A stretch of 44,200 bases of DNA from Treponema sp. (lineage in GTDB: Bacteria > Spirochaetota > Spirochaetia > Treponematales > Treponemataceae). Both the position numbers and the translations under genes were made by a program. The stretch's first letter is position 1. Each line of letters begins with the position of its first letter. The notes under the pieces were generated by a model. It saw only the letters and a program-made list of their open reading frames with translations, had not been told where the DNA came from and made no database searches. This document shows, piece after piece, positions 8,024-16,140 of the stretch. Where the stretch lies: positions 1 to 44,200 of the forward strand of contig JAILRG010000068.1 in NCBI GenBank assembly GCA_024698325.1, read 5' to 3'.

Positions 8024-8096
8024 TAAGCTATCTTTAGTTAGCTTATAACAACTTGTTATTAGCGCTTATAGTATTGCCCTGCTTTTGCTTTGTCAA
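8024..8096 (-). promoter_or_regulatory. Promoter and palindromic operator of the Fur-like gene
   Basis: On the minus strand, -35 TTGACA (8091-8096), a 17-base spacer and -10 TACTAT (8068-8073). Just past it is a 23-bp near-perfect palindrome, GCTTATAACAA-C-TTGTTATTAGC (8041-8063, one mismatch), centred about where +10 would fall. It resembles Fur/PerR-box dyads in size and AT content. A second dyad, TAAGCTA...TAGCTTA (8024-8030 and 8039-8045), overlaps it. Confidence 0.65.
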
Positions 8097-8112
8097 GCAC
8101 ATGCACCGCTTA

Positions 8113-8335
8113 CTTTTCTTCCCGCCTGCTTTTCTTCCCGCTTACTCATTTTGGTATCGGAAAACTGGCGACTTTCTGCATTATTGCAAAAATCTGTACG
8201 CTTCCAGAAAAGCGCGTGCGACTCCGGCAGGTCGTCGGGAAGCTGTATTGGACTCAGTCGCTTTCGCTCCTTCGCCCCCGACAAGCTGCCTTGCGCCCGC
8301 TTCCTTTTCTTCCCGCTTACTCATTTTGGTATCGG
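8113..8335. repeat. Two exact 32-bp direct repeats plus a partial third copy
   Basis: Positions 8129-8160 and 8304-8335 are identical over 32 bases (beginning CTTTTCTTCCCGC) and 175 bases apart. A 13-base partial copy starts at 8113. The sequence after each copy is also loosely alike (A-run, then TGGCGA or TCGCCA). No convincing ORF crosses the region, which fills most of the gap between the Fur-like gene and the lipoprotein operon. Confidence 0.85.
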
Positions 8336-8393
8336 GAAAAAAACTCGCCATTTCGGGCTTATTAAGAATCTTTCTTAATAGCTTAAAGTAACG

Positions 8394-8573
8394 TTGACAG
8401 ATTCGATTTTTGCCTGTAGCCTTTTGCCCTGCTGTTAGCTACAGCTAATAACAGGCTGACAGCACGATAGAGGAGGCATGCTGAAAATTACATCCGTGTA
8501 ATTTTTTGCATTTGCAGATTTTGCCGTTGGCAAAACTGCGATACCTTGCCTCCCTGAAAGGCCGCTACTGCGG
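8394..8573 (+). promoter_or_regulatory. Leader of the lipoprotein operon with three hairpins
   Basis: A TTGACA at 8394-8399 could be the -35, but no good -10 follows at 17 bases, so the promoter is uncertain. TTAGCTACAGCTAA (8435-8448) is a short dyad overlapping GCTAATAACA (8444-8453), which is the same ten bases as half of the Fur-like gene's operator. Downstream come AAAATTACA-tccg-TGTAATTTT with a T-run (8484-8507, terminator-like), TTTTGCC-gtt-GGCAAAA (8519-8535) and CCGC-tact-GCGG with TTTT (8562-8577). Then AGGAG and the ATG at 8597. Attenuation or 5' mRNA protection are both possible. Confidence 0.45.
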
Positions 8574-8596
8574 TTTTATAGAGGAGATAAAAAAAA

Positions 8597-10474
8597 ATGA
8601 CACACAAAAAAAGCGCACTGCTTTGGGGAGCGCTATGCACAAGCCTGCTTTTAGCAGCCGGTTGCCGCACCTCAGATGACGACGAGGAGGACTCCCCGCG
8701 CCCTTCCCCCAGCCAGACTGAAACGGTTACCAAGGTCGGAGAATTTGTGTACATTCCGGCCGGCTCATTCCGCATGGGAAGCGAAAAAGGCTCCGGACGC
8801 GGTCCTGTGCACACCGTTACGCTCACACGCAGCTACTGGATATGCGAGCACGAAGTCACGCAAAAAGAATACAAGTCCGTTATGGGTGCACTGACGACAA
8901 AGCTTACAGAGCTGGCAGAATCATCTCGAGGCGGCTATGGCGATGACTACCCGATGAACTGCGTCCACTGGTTTCACGAGCTGGAATACTGTAACCGCCG
9001 CAGCATCAAAGAAGGCTACACGCCCTGCTACACCGTTAACGGCAGTACCAATCCCGCAAGCTGGCCGGCTTATTCAGAATGGACGACGTATTCCTGCAAC
9101 TTTACCGCTAACGGCTACCGGTTACCCACATCAGCTGAATGGGAATATGCAGCGCGCGCCGGCGACACGACAACGGACGTGCTTTCCTACAGCGGAACTA
9201 CCGATATCAGCGAATTAAACGATTACGCATGGTGGGGCGAAAACTCAGTGAGCGCACCGGGAGCCTACGATGCAAGCGCAAAAGAAGTAATGACGCGGAA
9301 ACCGAATGCCTGGGGCATTTACGACATGAGCGGTAACGTTCGCGAGCGCGTCTGGGATTTGATGAACGGCTGGGGCTACACAGAAGCAGACGAAGGCGCC
9401 GTTGACCCGACAGGCCCGGAGGAAAGCAGCTATGGAGCGACGCTCATACGAGGCGGAGCCTTTAACGACTACAACGGTACGCAGTGTGCCACGGCAGATT
9501 ACTTCTACCAGCCATTCGGAAGCTGGCTTGAATGGGACGGATTCCGCGTAGTACGCACCGCAACATCCGCAACAGAAACAGCACCTGTTGTTCAGCCCGA
9601 GCAGTCCCCCGACGGATTTGTAAAAATCACTGCGGGAACCTTTTACATGGGATGCTCAGCAGAGAGAAAAAACAGCAAGGACAAAGTGCTTGCCACAAAT
9701 GATAAAGCCGTTCATCCGGTAACGCTTACCCGCGACTTCTACATGAGCGATCACGAGACAACACAGGCCGAATGGTACGCAACTGTCGGCTCGTATCCCG
9801 AAAACCTCACGCCTGGCGCTGTCGCAGCACAAAAGCCAATCATCTTTGTGAGTTTATACAGCGCAGCTGCCTACTGTAATGCGCGAAGCCTCGCCGAAGG
9901 TCTCACGCCCTGCTATTCAGTTGAAGGGAAGGAATCTCAGGACCCGGCCACCTGGGGAGACGCACCTGCAAAAAGCAGCGAAGCGCAATGGACAATCAGC
10001 TGTAATTTTGATGCCGACGGCTACCGCTTGCCGACAGAAGCAGAATGGGAATATGCCGCGCGCGCGGGAAATTCCGTCACAGACGCGTACACCTGGAGCG
10101 GCACGGAAACAGAGGCCGATGCAGCCGAGTATCTCTGGTACGGGGCAAATGCTGAAAAAACACTCCATGAAGTAAAGACAAAAAAACCGAACGCATGGGG
10201 CCTGTATGACATGAGCGGAAACGCACGCGAGTTGTGCTGGGACGTATACGAAGCAAGCTTTTCAGAAGATGCTGTCATCGACCCGACAGGCACTACGTCT
10301 GATGATTTTTCTGTCAGCAAATGGCATGTAGTCCGCGATGGAGGAAACGTCACGACTGACAGTGCGGATACCGGGCTTCTGCTGCCGTTCTTCTCTGTAA
10401 GCGCACGCACAAAAAACCAGATTTTCAGCGGGACGGCATATCTCGGATTCCGCGTCGTGCGCACGATAAGGTAG
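8597..10474 (+). CDS. Lipoprotein with two SUMF1/FGE-fold domains
   Basis: A 625-residue surface or periplasmic lipoprotein: signal peptide with lipobox LLAAGC (Cys23), an acidic DDDEED linker, then two formylglycine-generating-enzyme-like (SUMF1) domains at about 45-328 and 335-625. Family hallmarks appear in each: an entry strand ITAGTFYMG-like, EVTQKEY or ETTQAEW, GYRLPT.AEWEYAARAG (near 172 and 475), YDMSGN.RE.. W and a closing GFRVVRT. The paired catalytic cysteines of true FGE are not present near the C-terminal end of either domain, so a binding role is more likely than oxidase activity. The start follows AGGAG. It heads a four-lipoprotein operon. In Treponema this fold is also used by variable adhesin-like proteins. 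Confidence 0.9.
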   Translation: MTHKKSALLWGALCTSLLLAAGCRTSDDDEEDSPRPSPSQTETVTKVGEFVYIPAGSFRMGSEKGSGRGPVHTVTLTRSYWICEHEVTQKEYKSVMGALTTKLTELAESSRGGYGDDYPMNCVHWFHELEYCNRRSIKEGYTPCYTVNGSTNPASWPAYSEWTTYSCNFTANGYRLPTSAEWEYAARAGDTTTDVLSYSGTTDISELNDYAWWGENSVSAPGAYDASAKEVMTRKPNAWGIYDMSGNVRERVWDLMNGWGYTEADEGAVDPTGPEESSYGATLIRGGAFNDYNGTQCATADYFYQPFGSWLEWDGFRVVRTATSATETAPVVQPEQSPDGFVKITAGTFYMGCSAERKNSKDKVLATNDKAVHPVTLTRDFYMSDHETTQAEWYATVGSYPENLTPGAVAAQKPIIFVSLYSAAAYCNARSLAEGLTPCYSVEGKESQDPATWGDAPAKSSEAQWTISCNFDADGYRLPTEAEWEYAARAGNSVTDAYTWSGTETEADAAEYLWYGANAEKTLHEVKTKKPNAWGLYDMSGNARELCWDVYEASFSEDAVIDPTGTTSDDFSVSKWHVVRDGGNVTTDSADTGLLLPFFSVSARTKNQIFSGTAYLGFRVVRTIR

Positions 10475-10484
10475 CAAAGTCCGT

Positions 10485-11561
10485 ATGAAGCAGCTGAATC
10501 ACAAAAAAAAGCACATGGCCTTACGCGCGCATTACGTGCTTTATGCGCATTACGTGCATTACGCGCTTTATGCGCATTACGCGCGTAATGCTCTTTTCGC
10601 GCTGATTGCCGCCACCTGTCTGTGCACAGGCTGCGCCACATCCGGCGACAGTTCTGACACTGGAAGCACAAACGCCGCGCTTTCTGTCGATAACGGGTAT
10701 GCGCCGGAAGGCTTTGTCCGCATACCTGCCGGAAGCTTCCTTATGGGGTCGACCGGCGGAAGTGGCACCGAAAGCCCCGTACACACCGTGACGCTTACCC
10801 GTGCGCTGTACATGGGAAGCGCAGAAGTAACGCAAGGCGAGTACCAGGCCGTCATGCAGACGCTTCCGGCGCTCATTGCAAAAAATACGCCGGATGCAGA
10901 CGGGGACATGCCAGTGTACGGACTTTCCTGGTACGAGGCGATTGTGTACTGCAACAAACGAAGCGCCTCTGAGGCGCTTGCTCCCTGTTATTCACTTGCA
11001 GGGAGCACTGACAGCGACGAGTGGCCTGCAGACTACGCAGAATGGACAGACATACGCTGTAATTTTGACGCAACAGGCTACCGTCTGCCGACAGAAGCAG
11101 AATGGGAATACGCCGCGCGCGCAGGAAATGCCGCCACTGCCTCCTGCATCTGGAGCGGCACACAGCAGCAAAGCGCGCTGTCAAAGTATGCCTGGTATTA
11201 CGAAAACAGCGCCGACAGCGCCCTGACCGACACGCACCACGCGCATCCGGTACGCACAAAGGCCCCAAACGCATGGAGCGTATATGACATGAGCGGCAAC
11301 GTGCAGGAATTCTGCTGGGACAGGTATAACGGAAATCAATACACAAGCGACCGAAAAGGCGTCACCGACCCGCAGGGAGCCAGTACAGGCACGCTGCGAG
11401 TTGTACGCGGAGGGTGTTATGCAAACTACCTCTGCTCCTTTTGCAGCGTTTCAAGCCGCTGGTACCAGGCGCCTTCAGAAAAGTGCGCGCAGACGGGCTT
11501 TCGCGTAGTACGCGCGGAAGACGTCTCTGACAGAAACAGCACCGCCGGTCAAGGAGAATGA
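10485..11561 (+). CDS. Single SUMF1/FGE-fold lipoprotein with repeat-coded signal peptide
   Basis: A 358-residue lipoprotein with one FGE-like domain (about 65-345), close kin of the second domain of the preceding gene; the GYRLPTEAEWEYAARAGN stretch is nearly identical in DNA as well. It ends C-rich (RGGCYANYLCSFC, later EKCAQTGFRVVRA), with more cysteines than the neighbour. The signal region is odd: MKQLNHKKKH is followed by tripeptides of the form A/V-H/L-Y, coded by a 9-bp tandem repeat (10527-10580), before a normal core and lipobox LCTGC. The start at 10485 gives the basic N-terminus; the ribosome-binding site is weak. It lies ten bases after the previous stop. Confidence 0.87.
   Translation: MKQLNHKKKHMALRAHYVLYAHYVHYALYAHYARNALFALIAATCLCTGCATSGDSSDTGSTNAALSVDNGYAPEGFVRIPAGSFLMGSTGGSGTESPVHTVTLTRALYMGSAEVTQGEYQAVMQTLPALIAKNTPDADGDMPVYGLSWYEAIVYCNKRSASEALAPCYSLAGSTDSDEWPADYAEWTDIRCNFDATGYRLPTEAEWEYAARAGNAATASCIWSGTQQQSALSKYAWYYENSADSALTDTHHAHPVRTKAPNAWSVYDMSGNVQEFCWDRYNGNQYTSDRKGVTDPQGASTGTLRVVRGGCYANYLCSFCSVSSRWYQAPSEKCAQTGFRVVRAEDVSDRNSTAGQGE
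10527..10589 (+). repeat. 9-bp tandem repeat inside a signal-peptide coding region
   Basis: Six consecutive 9-base units of the form G(C/T)GC(A/T)TTA(C/T) run from 10527 to 10580, and a degenerate seventh ends at 10589. The 17-base string GCTTTATGCGCATTACG occurs exactly twice, 27 bases apart (10538 and 10565). Units are in frame, each coding three residues. Confidence 0.9.
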
Positions 11562-11565
11562 ACGC

Positions 11566-12609
11566 ATGAACTACGCATACAAAAGCCTTTTTCTGCTGAG
11601 CCTCGTTTTTTTTGCCGCCGGCTGCCAGACAGAAAGCGCTGACAGTCCGGACGGGGACCCACTCCACGAGGGAAACGCCTGCTACGGCATTGCAAAAACC
11701 GCCATGCTCGACGTAGCAGACAACACGGTCATCACGCAACCGGAACAGGAGAAAATCATTTCGCTGTGGGAAGAAGAGCTGCGCCTTACACCGGCTCTTC
11801 TTGACGACGGTCGCATCAAAAGCATAACGGTTTCTCCGTTCACCTACGGAGGAAGAATCAGCGTGCCGCAATTTACCGTGCAGCTTGCAGCCGCTGGCGA
11901 CAGCTGGCGCCTTTCCCAAAAAAGCGATGTCATTACAGTAACTCCCATTTTCTTTTCAGGTGAAGAAAGCTCCAACGGACAGGCTGACGAAAAGACAAAC
12001 CAAAGCCTTAACTGCGTAGTTGACCGCTTTTCGTTTACGCCTGACGGGGAGCAGTTTTCAGCTGATTTTCGCCTGAATTTCATCAATCAGAATCTTACCG
12101 CAAAAAAATCGCGGGCAAGCGATGTACGTGTTGAGGCAAATTTTATGGCAGTTGCCGTTACTGTTACCGGCGGCACCGACCGCGCATACGGCTCGCTGCA
12201 AAACAAAACCGAGTACAGCGCAATAACGCCGCTTTCTGTAAGCGGCTCCGTAATCGCTTCTCCGCGCCTCAGCTATACGGTGCTGAAAGAAGGCGGCGCT
12301 GTCAGCATACGCATGAGCGCTTTTTCTTACTCACCCAAAATGCGAATCGGCGACATCTACATGACCGCGCCGATTGACGAGACAGGCTGCATTACATCAG
12401 CAGCATCAAAAGAAAAGCCGCTGTATACATATACCGCAAACGATGAAAAAATCATGCCCATAAAAATCACAGCGCTGCAGGGCACTTTTAATGAGCGCAC
12501 GCAGTCGCTTGCTTTTTCGTTTATGCCCGGCTCCATGCCGCTTGCAATTTCTGTCGCCATAGATTCTTTTGAGGAATGCACAGCGCGCGTCGCAGAGGGA
12601 GGCCTGTAA
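11566..12609 (+). CDS. Lipoprotein of unknown function
   Basis: I do not recognise the family. The 347-residue product has a clear lipoprotein signal (MNYAYKS, hydrophobic core, FFAAGC with Cys20). The mature part looks mostly beta-stranded, alternating short hydrophobic and polar runs, with no obvious catalytic motif and no repeats. The start at 11566 is set by AAGGAG at 11551-11556, inside the end of the preceding gene (stop 11561). Its own stop overlaps the next ATG by one base (TAATG), so it is co-translated with the metallopeptidase. It is the third of four lipoproteins and may be a partner or chaperone of the others. Confidence 0.85.
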   Translation: MNYAYKSLFLLSLVFFAAGCQTESADSPDGDPLHEGNACYGIAKTAMLDVADNTVITQPEQEKIISLWEEELRLTPALLDDGRIKSITVSPFTYGGRISVPQFTVQLAAAGDSWRLSQKSDVITVTPIFFSGEESSNGQADEKTNQSLNCVVDRFSFTPDGEQFSADFRLNFINQNLTAKKSRASDVRVEANFMAVAVTVTGGTDRAYGSLQNKTEYSAITPLSVSGSVIASPRLSYTVLKEGGAVSIRMSAFSYSPKMRIGDIYMTAPIDETGCITSAASKEKPLYTYTANDEKIMPIKITALQGTFNERTQSLAFSFMPGSMPLAISVAIDSFEECTARVAEGGL

Positions 12610-14351
12610 TGAAAAAGCCTTTTTTACCAGGAACATGGTGCGCACGTGCGTTGTACGCAGGCCTCTGCACCTTCTCTTTTTTTGCCACAGCCTGCCAGCT
12701 CTACACAGAAAGAAGCGAATCGCAGAGTCAGTCATCGTCTCCGCAGGCGGCCCTCACAGCGCCAGAAGAAACGCTTTCGCTTTCTGGCGTACGGGGAAAG
12801 CAGCTGTTTGCTATCATTACAAATCCCGCGCCGACAGAAGCGGATGAGCCACGCACGGTTTCCGCCACGACCGGCATAGAGCCGGCAAGTCCGATTACAA
12901 AAAGTGCGCTCGCCTCCCGTAACGCCCTGTGTTCAAAGCCAGCTGGTACCGAAAGCCCTGAGCCAACATTCGGTGGATGCTACATTCCGCCCAGACACTG
13001 GCGCACGGACACAGCCCCTGCCGACAGCAGAAACGCTGCCGACAGCATCAGCGCCCCCGGTAAGCTTAGCTCGCCCGTGGTAGACAGCACGACCATGCTT
13101 CTGTGGGTAGACGCAGATCCCGGCATGTCCATCTACGCAAAAAAGCAGGCGACACTCCGCGCTTCCGGCACCTACTGCTATGTGTGGGTAGTTGATGAGT
13201 ATTACACAACGGACGAAGTAAGCGCCGAACATGCTGCGGCAAAAGTGAACAGCGCCATCTGCCAAACGCTGGCAGAACGGTTCGACGCACTGTACCCCGT
13301 AGAACGCACGCTCTTCGGAAACGAAAGCGAGTCTATCCGGTACAACAGTGACGGCAGCGACAGGCCGTATGCCGCCCTTTCAGACTGGAGCGCTACCGGC
13401 TCAACCGTAAACATCGTACTCTATGACATCGGCAAGGATTACAATTTTCCGCTTGCACGGGGCGTCATGGGCTATTTTTACAGTAAGGACTATTACATTC
13501 CGGTAAAAAACGGAGATTTGCGATACTCAAATCAGGGAAAATACTTTTATGTTGATTCCTATTACGCCGTAAAGTATCCGGAAATGACAGTTTCCACGCT
13601 GGCACACGAGTTCCAGCATATGATTAACTTTGGAGTAGACAAAAGCGCTGGCGGCGAAGAAGCAGAAATCTGGTATCAGGAGCTTTTAGCACTGCTTGCC
13701 GAAGACGCCATGAGTGATTTTCTGGAGCTTCCGGAAACGGCAGGCCCGCGCAACCGGCTCTCAAGTTTTAACGCACACTATGCGCTTTCCGGCATTGAGT
13801 ACAACAACGCCCAAGGCTCGCTTTCGTACGCAACATTGTATGCATTTGGCGCCTGGTGCGCACGTAATTTTGGCGGGGCTGCGTTCATCAGGGAACTGGC
13901 GCAGAACAACACCGCAAATTACACGTCTGTAGTGCAGGCCGTCAATACGCTGACAGGCGGTTCATACACCATGGAGTCCCTTCTGGCATTGTACGCATCT
14001 TCGCTCGTAGATCCCGAAGCTGCCTTTAGCGCAAATAAGACCGCAGAGGAAAGCATTGTGTACGAAGCAGGCCCCGTCCGCTACACCTACCCGCTTTCTG
14101 CAATTGATTTATGGAGCAAAGCCTGCAGCTGGACAACGAGCGTCTACAGCGAAAACGAGCTTTTAAACACGCGCAATAAAGACGGCACCTACAGTGCACC
14201 GGCGCTGTTTAATCCTAAAGCCATAACCCCGGCGCTGCGGCCGTATGGATGCACGCTTTACAAACTCGGAACCGCAGCCGAAGACGACATCAGCGTAACG
14301 TTTTCAAGCGGAAGCGCACAAACGCGCGTCTACATCGTAGCGACAGACTAG
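12609..14351 (+). CDS. M30-like zinc metallopeptidase lipoprotein
   Basis: The 580-residue protein has a signal peptide ending in FFATAC, so it is probably lipidated. A Ser/Pro/Thr-rich linker follows to about residue 150, then a peptidase-like domain. The zinc motif H333-E-F-Q-H337 in STLAHEFQHMINF, with a downstream Glu-rich helix (EAEIWYQELLALLAED), fits the M30 (hyicolysin) peptidase pattern. Its likely role is extracellular proteolysis. The start at 12609 (GGAGG seven bases upstream, TAATG overlap) is preferred to a longer frame from 12576 because it puts MKK before the signal core. It is last in the lipoprotein operon. The closing 100 residues may be a separate beta domain. Confidence 0.82.
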   Translation: MKKPFLPGTWCARALYAGLCTFSFFATACQLYTERSESQSQSSSPQAALTAPEETLSLSGVRGKQLFAIITNPAPTEADEPRTVSATTGIEPASPITKSALASRNALCSKPAGTESPEPTFGGCYIPPRHWRTDTAPADSRNAADSISAPGKLSSPVVDSTTMLLWVDADPGMSIYAKKQATLRASGTYCYVWVVDEYYTTDEVSAEHAAAKVNSAICQTLAERFDALYPVERTLFGNESESIRYNSDGSDRPYAALSDWSATGSTVNIVLYDIGKDYNFPLARGVMGYFYSKDYYIPVKNGDLRYSNQGKYFYVDSYYAVKYPEMTVSTLAHEFQHMINFGVDKSAGGEEAEIWYQELLALLAEDAMSDFLELPETAGPRNRLSSFNAHYALSGIEYNNAQGSLSYATLYAFGAWCARNFGGAAFIRELAQNNTANYTSVVQAVNTLTGGSYTMESLLALYASSLVDPEAAFSANKTAEESIVYEAGPVRYTYPLSAIDLWSKACSWTTSVYSENELLNTRNKDGTYSAPALFNPKAITPALRPYGCTLYKLGTAAEDDISVTFSSGSAQTRVYIVATD

Positions 14352-14522
14352 CACGCAGTGAATTGCATACTGAGCGCGACACAAAGCTTCCCCCGGCGCA
14401 AAAGTCAGCGCCGGCTATATGCATTCCGAGAGCCGACTCCTCTTGCGCTGCATTTTTAAGGAAACAGAATAGCCTAGCAGGACAAAGAATGATATAATTC
14501 AGCAACTTAGCCCCGCTGGGGC
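14352..14522 (+). promoter_or_regulatory. Intergenic region with extended -10 promoter and leader hairpin of pgi
   Basis: CCGGCGC (14393-14399) and GCGCCGG (14408-14414) form a stem without a T-run, at best a weak end for the lipoprotein operon. TGATATAAT (14490-14498) is an extended -10 with a perfect TATAAT; no good -35 is seen. Within the leader, GCCCC-gct-GGGGC (14510-14522) forms a short stem just before AGAGG and the pgi ATG. Confidence 0.6.
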
Positions 14523-14543
14523 AATAAAAAAGAGGTTGCAACA

Positions 14544-16127
14544 ATGATTACCTGGGAAAATCTTTCTAAACTGGATTCTTACAAAAAATTACAGTCACTG
14601 GCAGGAGCCGTCACTCTTTCTGACGTGCTTTCTGGAGACGCGGGCGCTGCACGGGTGGCACAGTATCAGGTGCCAATGGCAGCCGGCCTTACCTACAACT
14701 ATGCGGCAAAGCAGGTGAACGAACAGGTGCTCGACGTGCTTAAAAAGCTTGCTGCAGAAGCTCAGCTTGTCGAAAAATTTGCCGAGACCTACAACGGCGC
14801 GGTCATCAACACCGGCGAGAAGCGCCTTGTCCTGCACCATCTGACACGCGGCCAGCTTGGAAAAGACGTTATCGCAGACAATACAAACAAGCGCGACTTC
14901 TACGTCGCCCAGCAGAAAGCCATCGCTGACTTTGCAGAAAAAGTGCATGCAGGCACCATCGCAAACGCAAAGGGCGAAAAGTTTACGACCGTCGTGCAGA
15001 TTGGTATCGGCGGCTCTGACTTAGGCCCGCGCGCCATGTACCTTGCCTTGAATGAATGGGCAAAGGCAAACGGAAAGAGCAAGATGAGCGCACAGTTCAT
15101 CTCTAACGTAGACCCCGACGACGCAACCGCCGTCTTAAAGAGCGTCGACCTTGCTCACTCACTTTTTATCCTCGTCTCAAAAAGCGGCACCACGCTTGAA
15201 ACGCTGACCAACGAAGCATTCGTAAAAGATGCACTCAAAAAAGCAGGCTTGGACCCGAGCAAACACATGATTGCTGTCACAAGCGAAACAAGCCCGCTTG
15301 CCCATAACTCAGACTACCTTGCAGCCTTCTACATGGATGACTACATCGGCGGCCGCTACTCTTCTACGAGCGCTGTCGGCGGAGCCGTGCTTTCACTGGC
15401 ATTCGGAGCAGACGTCTTTGCCCGCTTCCTTGACGGTGCCGCCGCTGCCGACAAAACTGCAGCAGAAACTGACCTGCTTAAAAACCCGGCGCTTTTGGAC
15501 GCCCTCATCGGCGTATACGAGCGCAATGTACTTGGATACCCGGCAACCGCCGTACTCCCCTACTCTCAGGCATTGAGCCGCTTCCCGGCACACCTGCAGC
15601 AGCTGGACATGGAATCAAACGGAAAGAGCGTAAACCGCGCAGGAGAAAGCATTGACTACGTAACCGGCCCCGTCATTTTCGGCGAACCGGGCACCAACGG
15701 CCAGCACAGCTTCTACCAGCTCTTGCACCAGGGAACAGACATCATCCCGCTGCAGTTCATCGGCTTTGCAGAAAACCAGACCGGTAACGACGTAGTGATT
15801 GAAGGCAGCACGAGCCAGCAGAAACTCTGCGCAAACGTCACCGCACAGATTATGGCATTCGCCTGCGGCAAAACCGACGAAAACCCGAATAAGTCTTTTG
15901 CCGGTAACCGCCCGTCAAGCATCATCTACGGAAAGCAGCTGACTCCCGAAGCATTGGGCGCACTGCTTTCTCACTACGAGAACAAAGTAATGTTCCAGGG
16001 CTTTGCATGGAACCTGAACAGCTTTGACCAGGAAGGCGTGCAGCTCGGAAAGACGCTTGCAAAGAAAGTGCTCGCACACAACACAGACGGCGCACTCAAA
16101 GCATACGCTGAATTGCTGAACATCTAA
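14544..16127 (+). CDS. pgi: Glucose-6-phosphate isomerase
   Basis: Interconverts glucose 6-phosphate and fructose 6-phosphate in the cytoplasm. The family signatures are present: GGRYSSTSAVG (near residue 271) and the second block YVTGPVIFGEPGTNGQHSFYQLLHQGT (about 372-398), with the phosphate-binding GIGGSDLGPRAM and SKSGTTLET. The length of 527 residues fits the long bacterial type. The ATG follows AGAGG and a small leader hairpin, with its own promoter. It is followed 13 bases later by the SPFH gene, probably in the same transcript. With pfp and malQ in this window it covers the entry of hexose into glycolysis. Confidence 0.97.
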   Translation: MITWENLSKLDSYKKLQSLAGAVTLSDVLSGDAGAARVAQYQVPMAAGLTYNYAAKQVNEQVLDVLKKLAAEAQLVEKFAETYNGAVINTGEKRLVLHHLTRGQLGKDVIADNTNKRDFYVAQQKAIADFAEKVHAGTIANAKGEKFTTVVQIGIGGSDLGPRAMYLALNEWAKANGKSKMSAQFISNVDPDDATAVLKSVDLAHSLFILVSKSGTTLETLTNEAFVKDALKKAGLDPSKHMIAVTSETSPLAHNSDYLAAFYMDDYIGGRYSSTSAVGGAVLSLAFGADVFARFLDGAAAADKTAAETDLLKNPALLDALIGVYERNVLGYPATAVLPYSQALSRFPAHLQQLDMESNGKSVNRAGESIDYVTGPVIFGEPGTNGQHSFYQLLHQGTDIIPLQFIGFAENQTGNDVVIEGSTSQQKLCANVTAQIMAFACGKTDENPNKSFAGNRPSSIIYGKQLTPEALGALLSHYENKVMFQGFAWNLNSFDQEGVQLGKTLAKKVLAHNTDGALKAYAELLNI

Positions 16128-16140
16128 ACGAGAGGTTCAC

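Noticed and set aside
8129..8335. Possible CRISPR array
   Set aside because: Only two full repeats, 143 bases apart, with no further spaced units and no cas genes in the window.
8053..8391. Three short plus-strand frames across the 32-bp repeats
   Set aside because: They lack ribosome-binding sites, have skewed composition and only read through repeated DNA.
10021..10671. 216-residue minus-strand frame opposite the FGE genes
   Set aside because: It is the shadow of the FGE coding strand, with no promoter or ribosome-binding site.
8597..11561. A diversity-generating retroelement acting on the FGE-fold genes
   Set aside because: No reverse transcriptase, accessory gene or template repeat is visible in the window; only the fold is shared with known targets.
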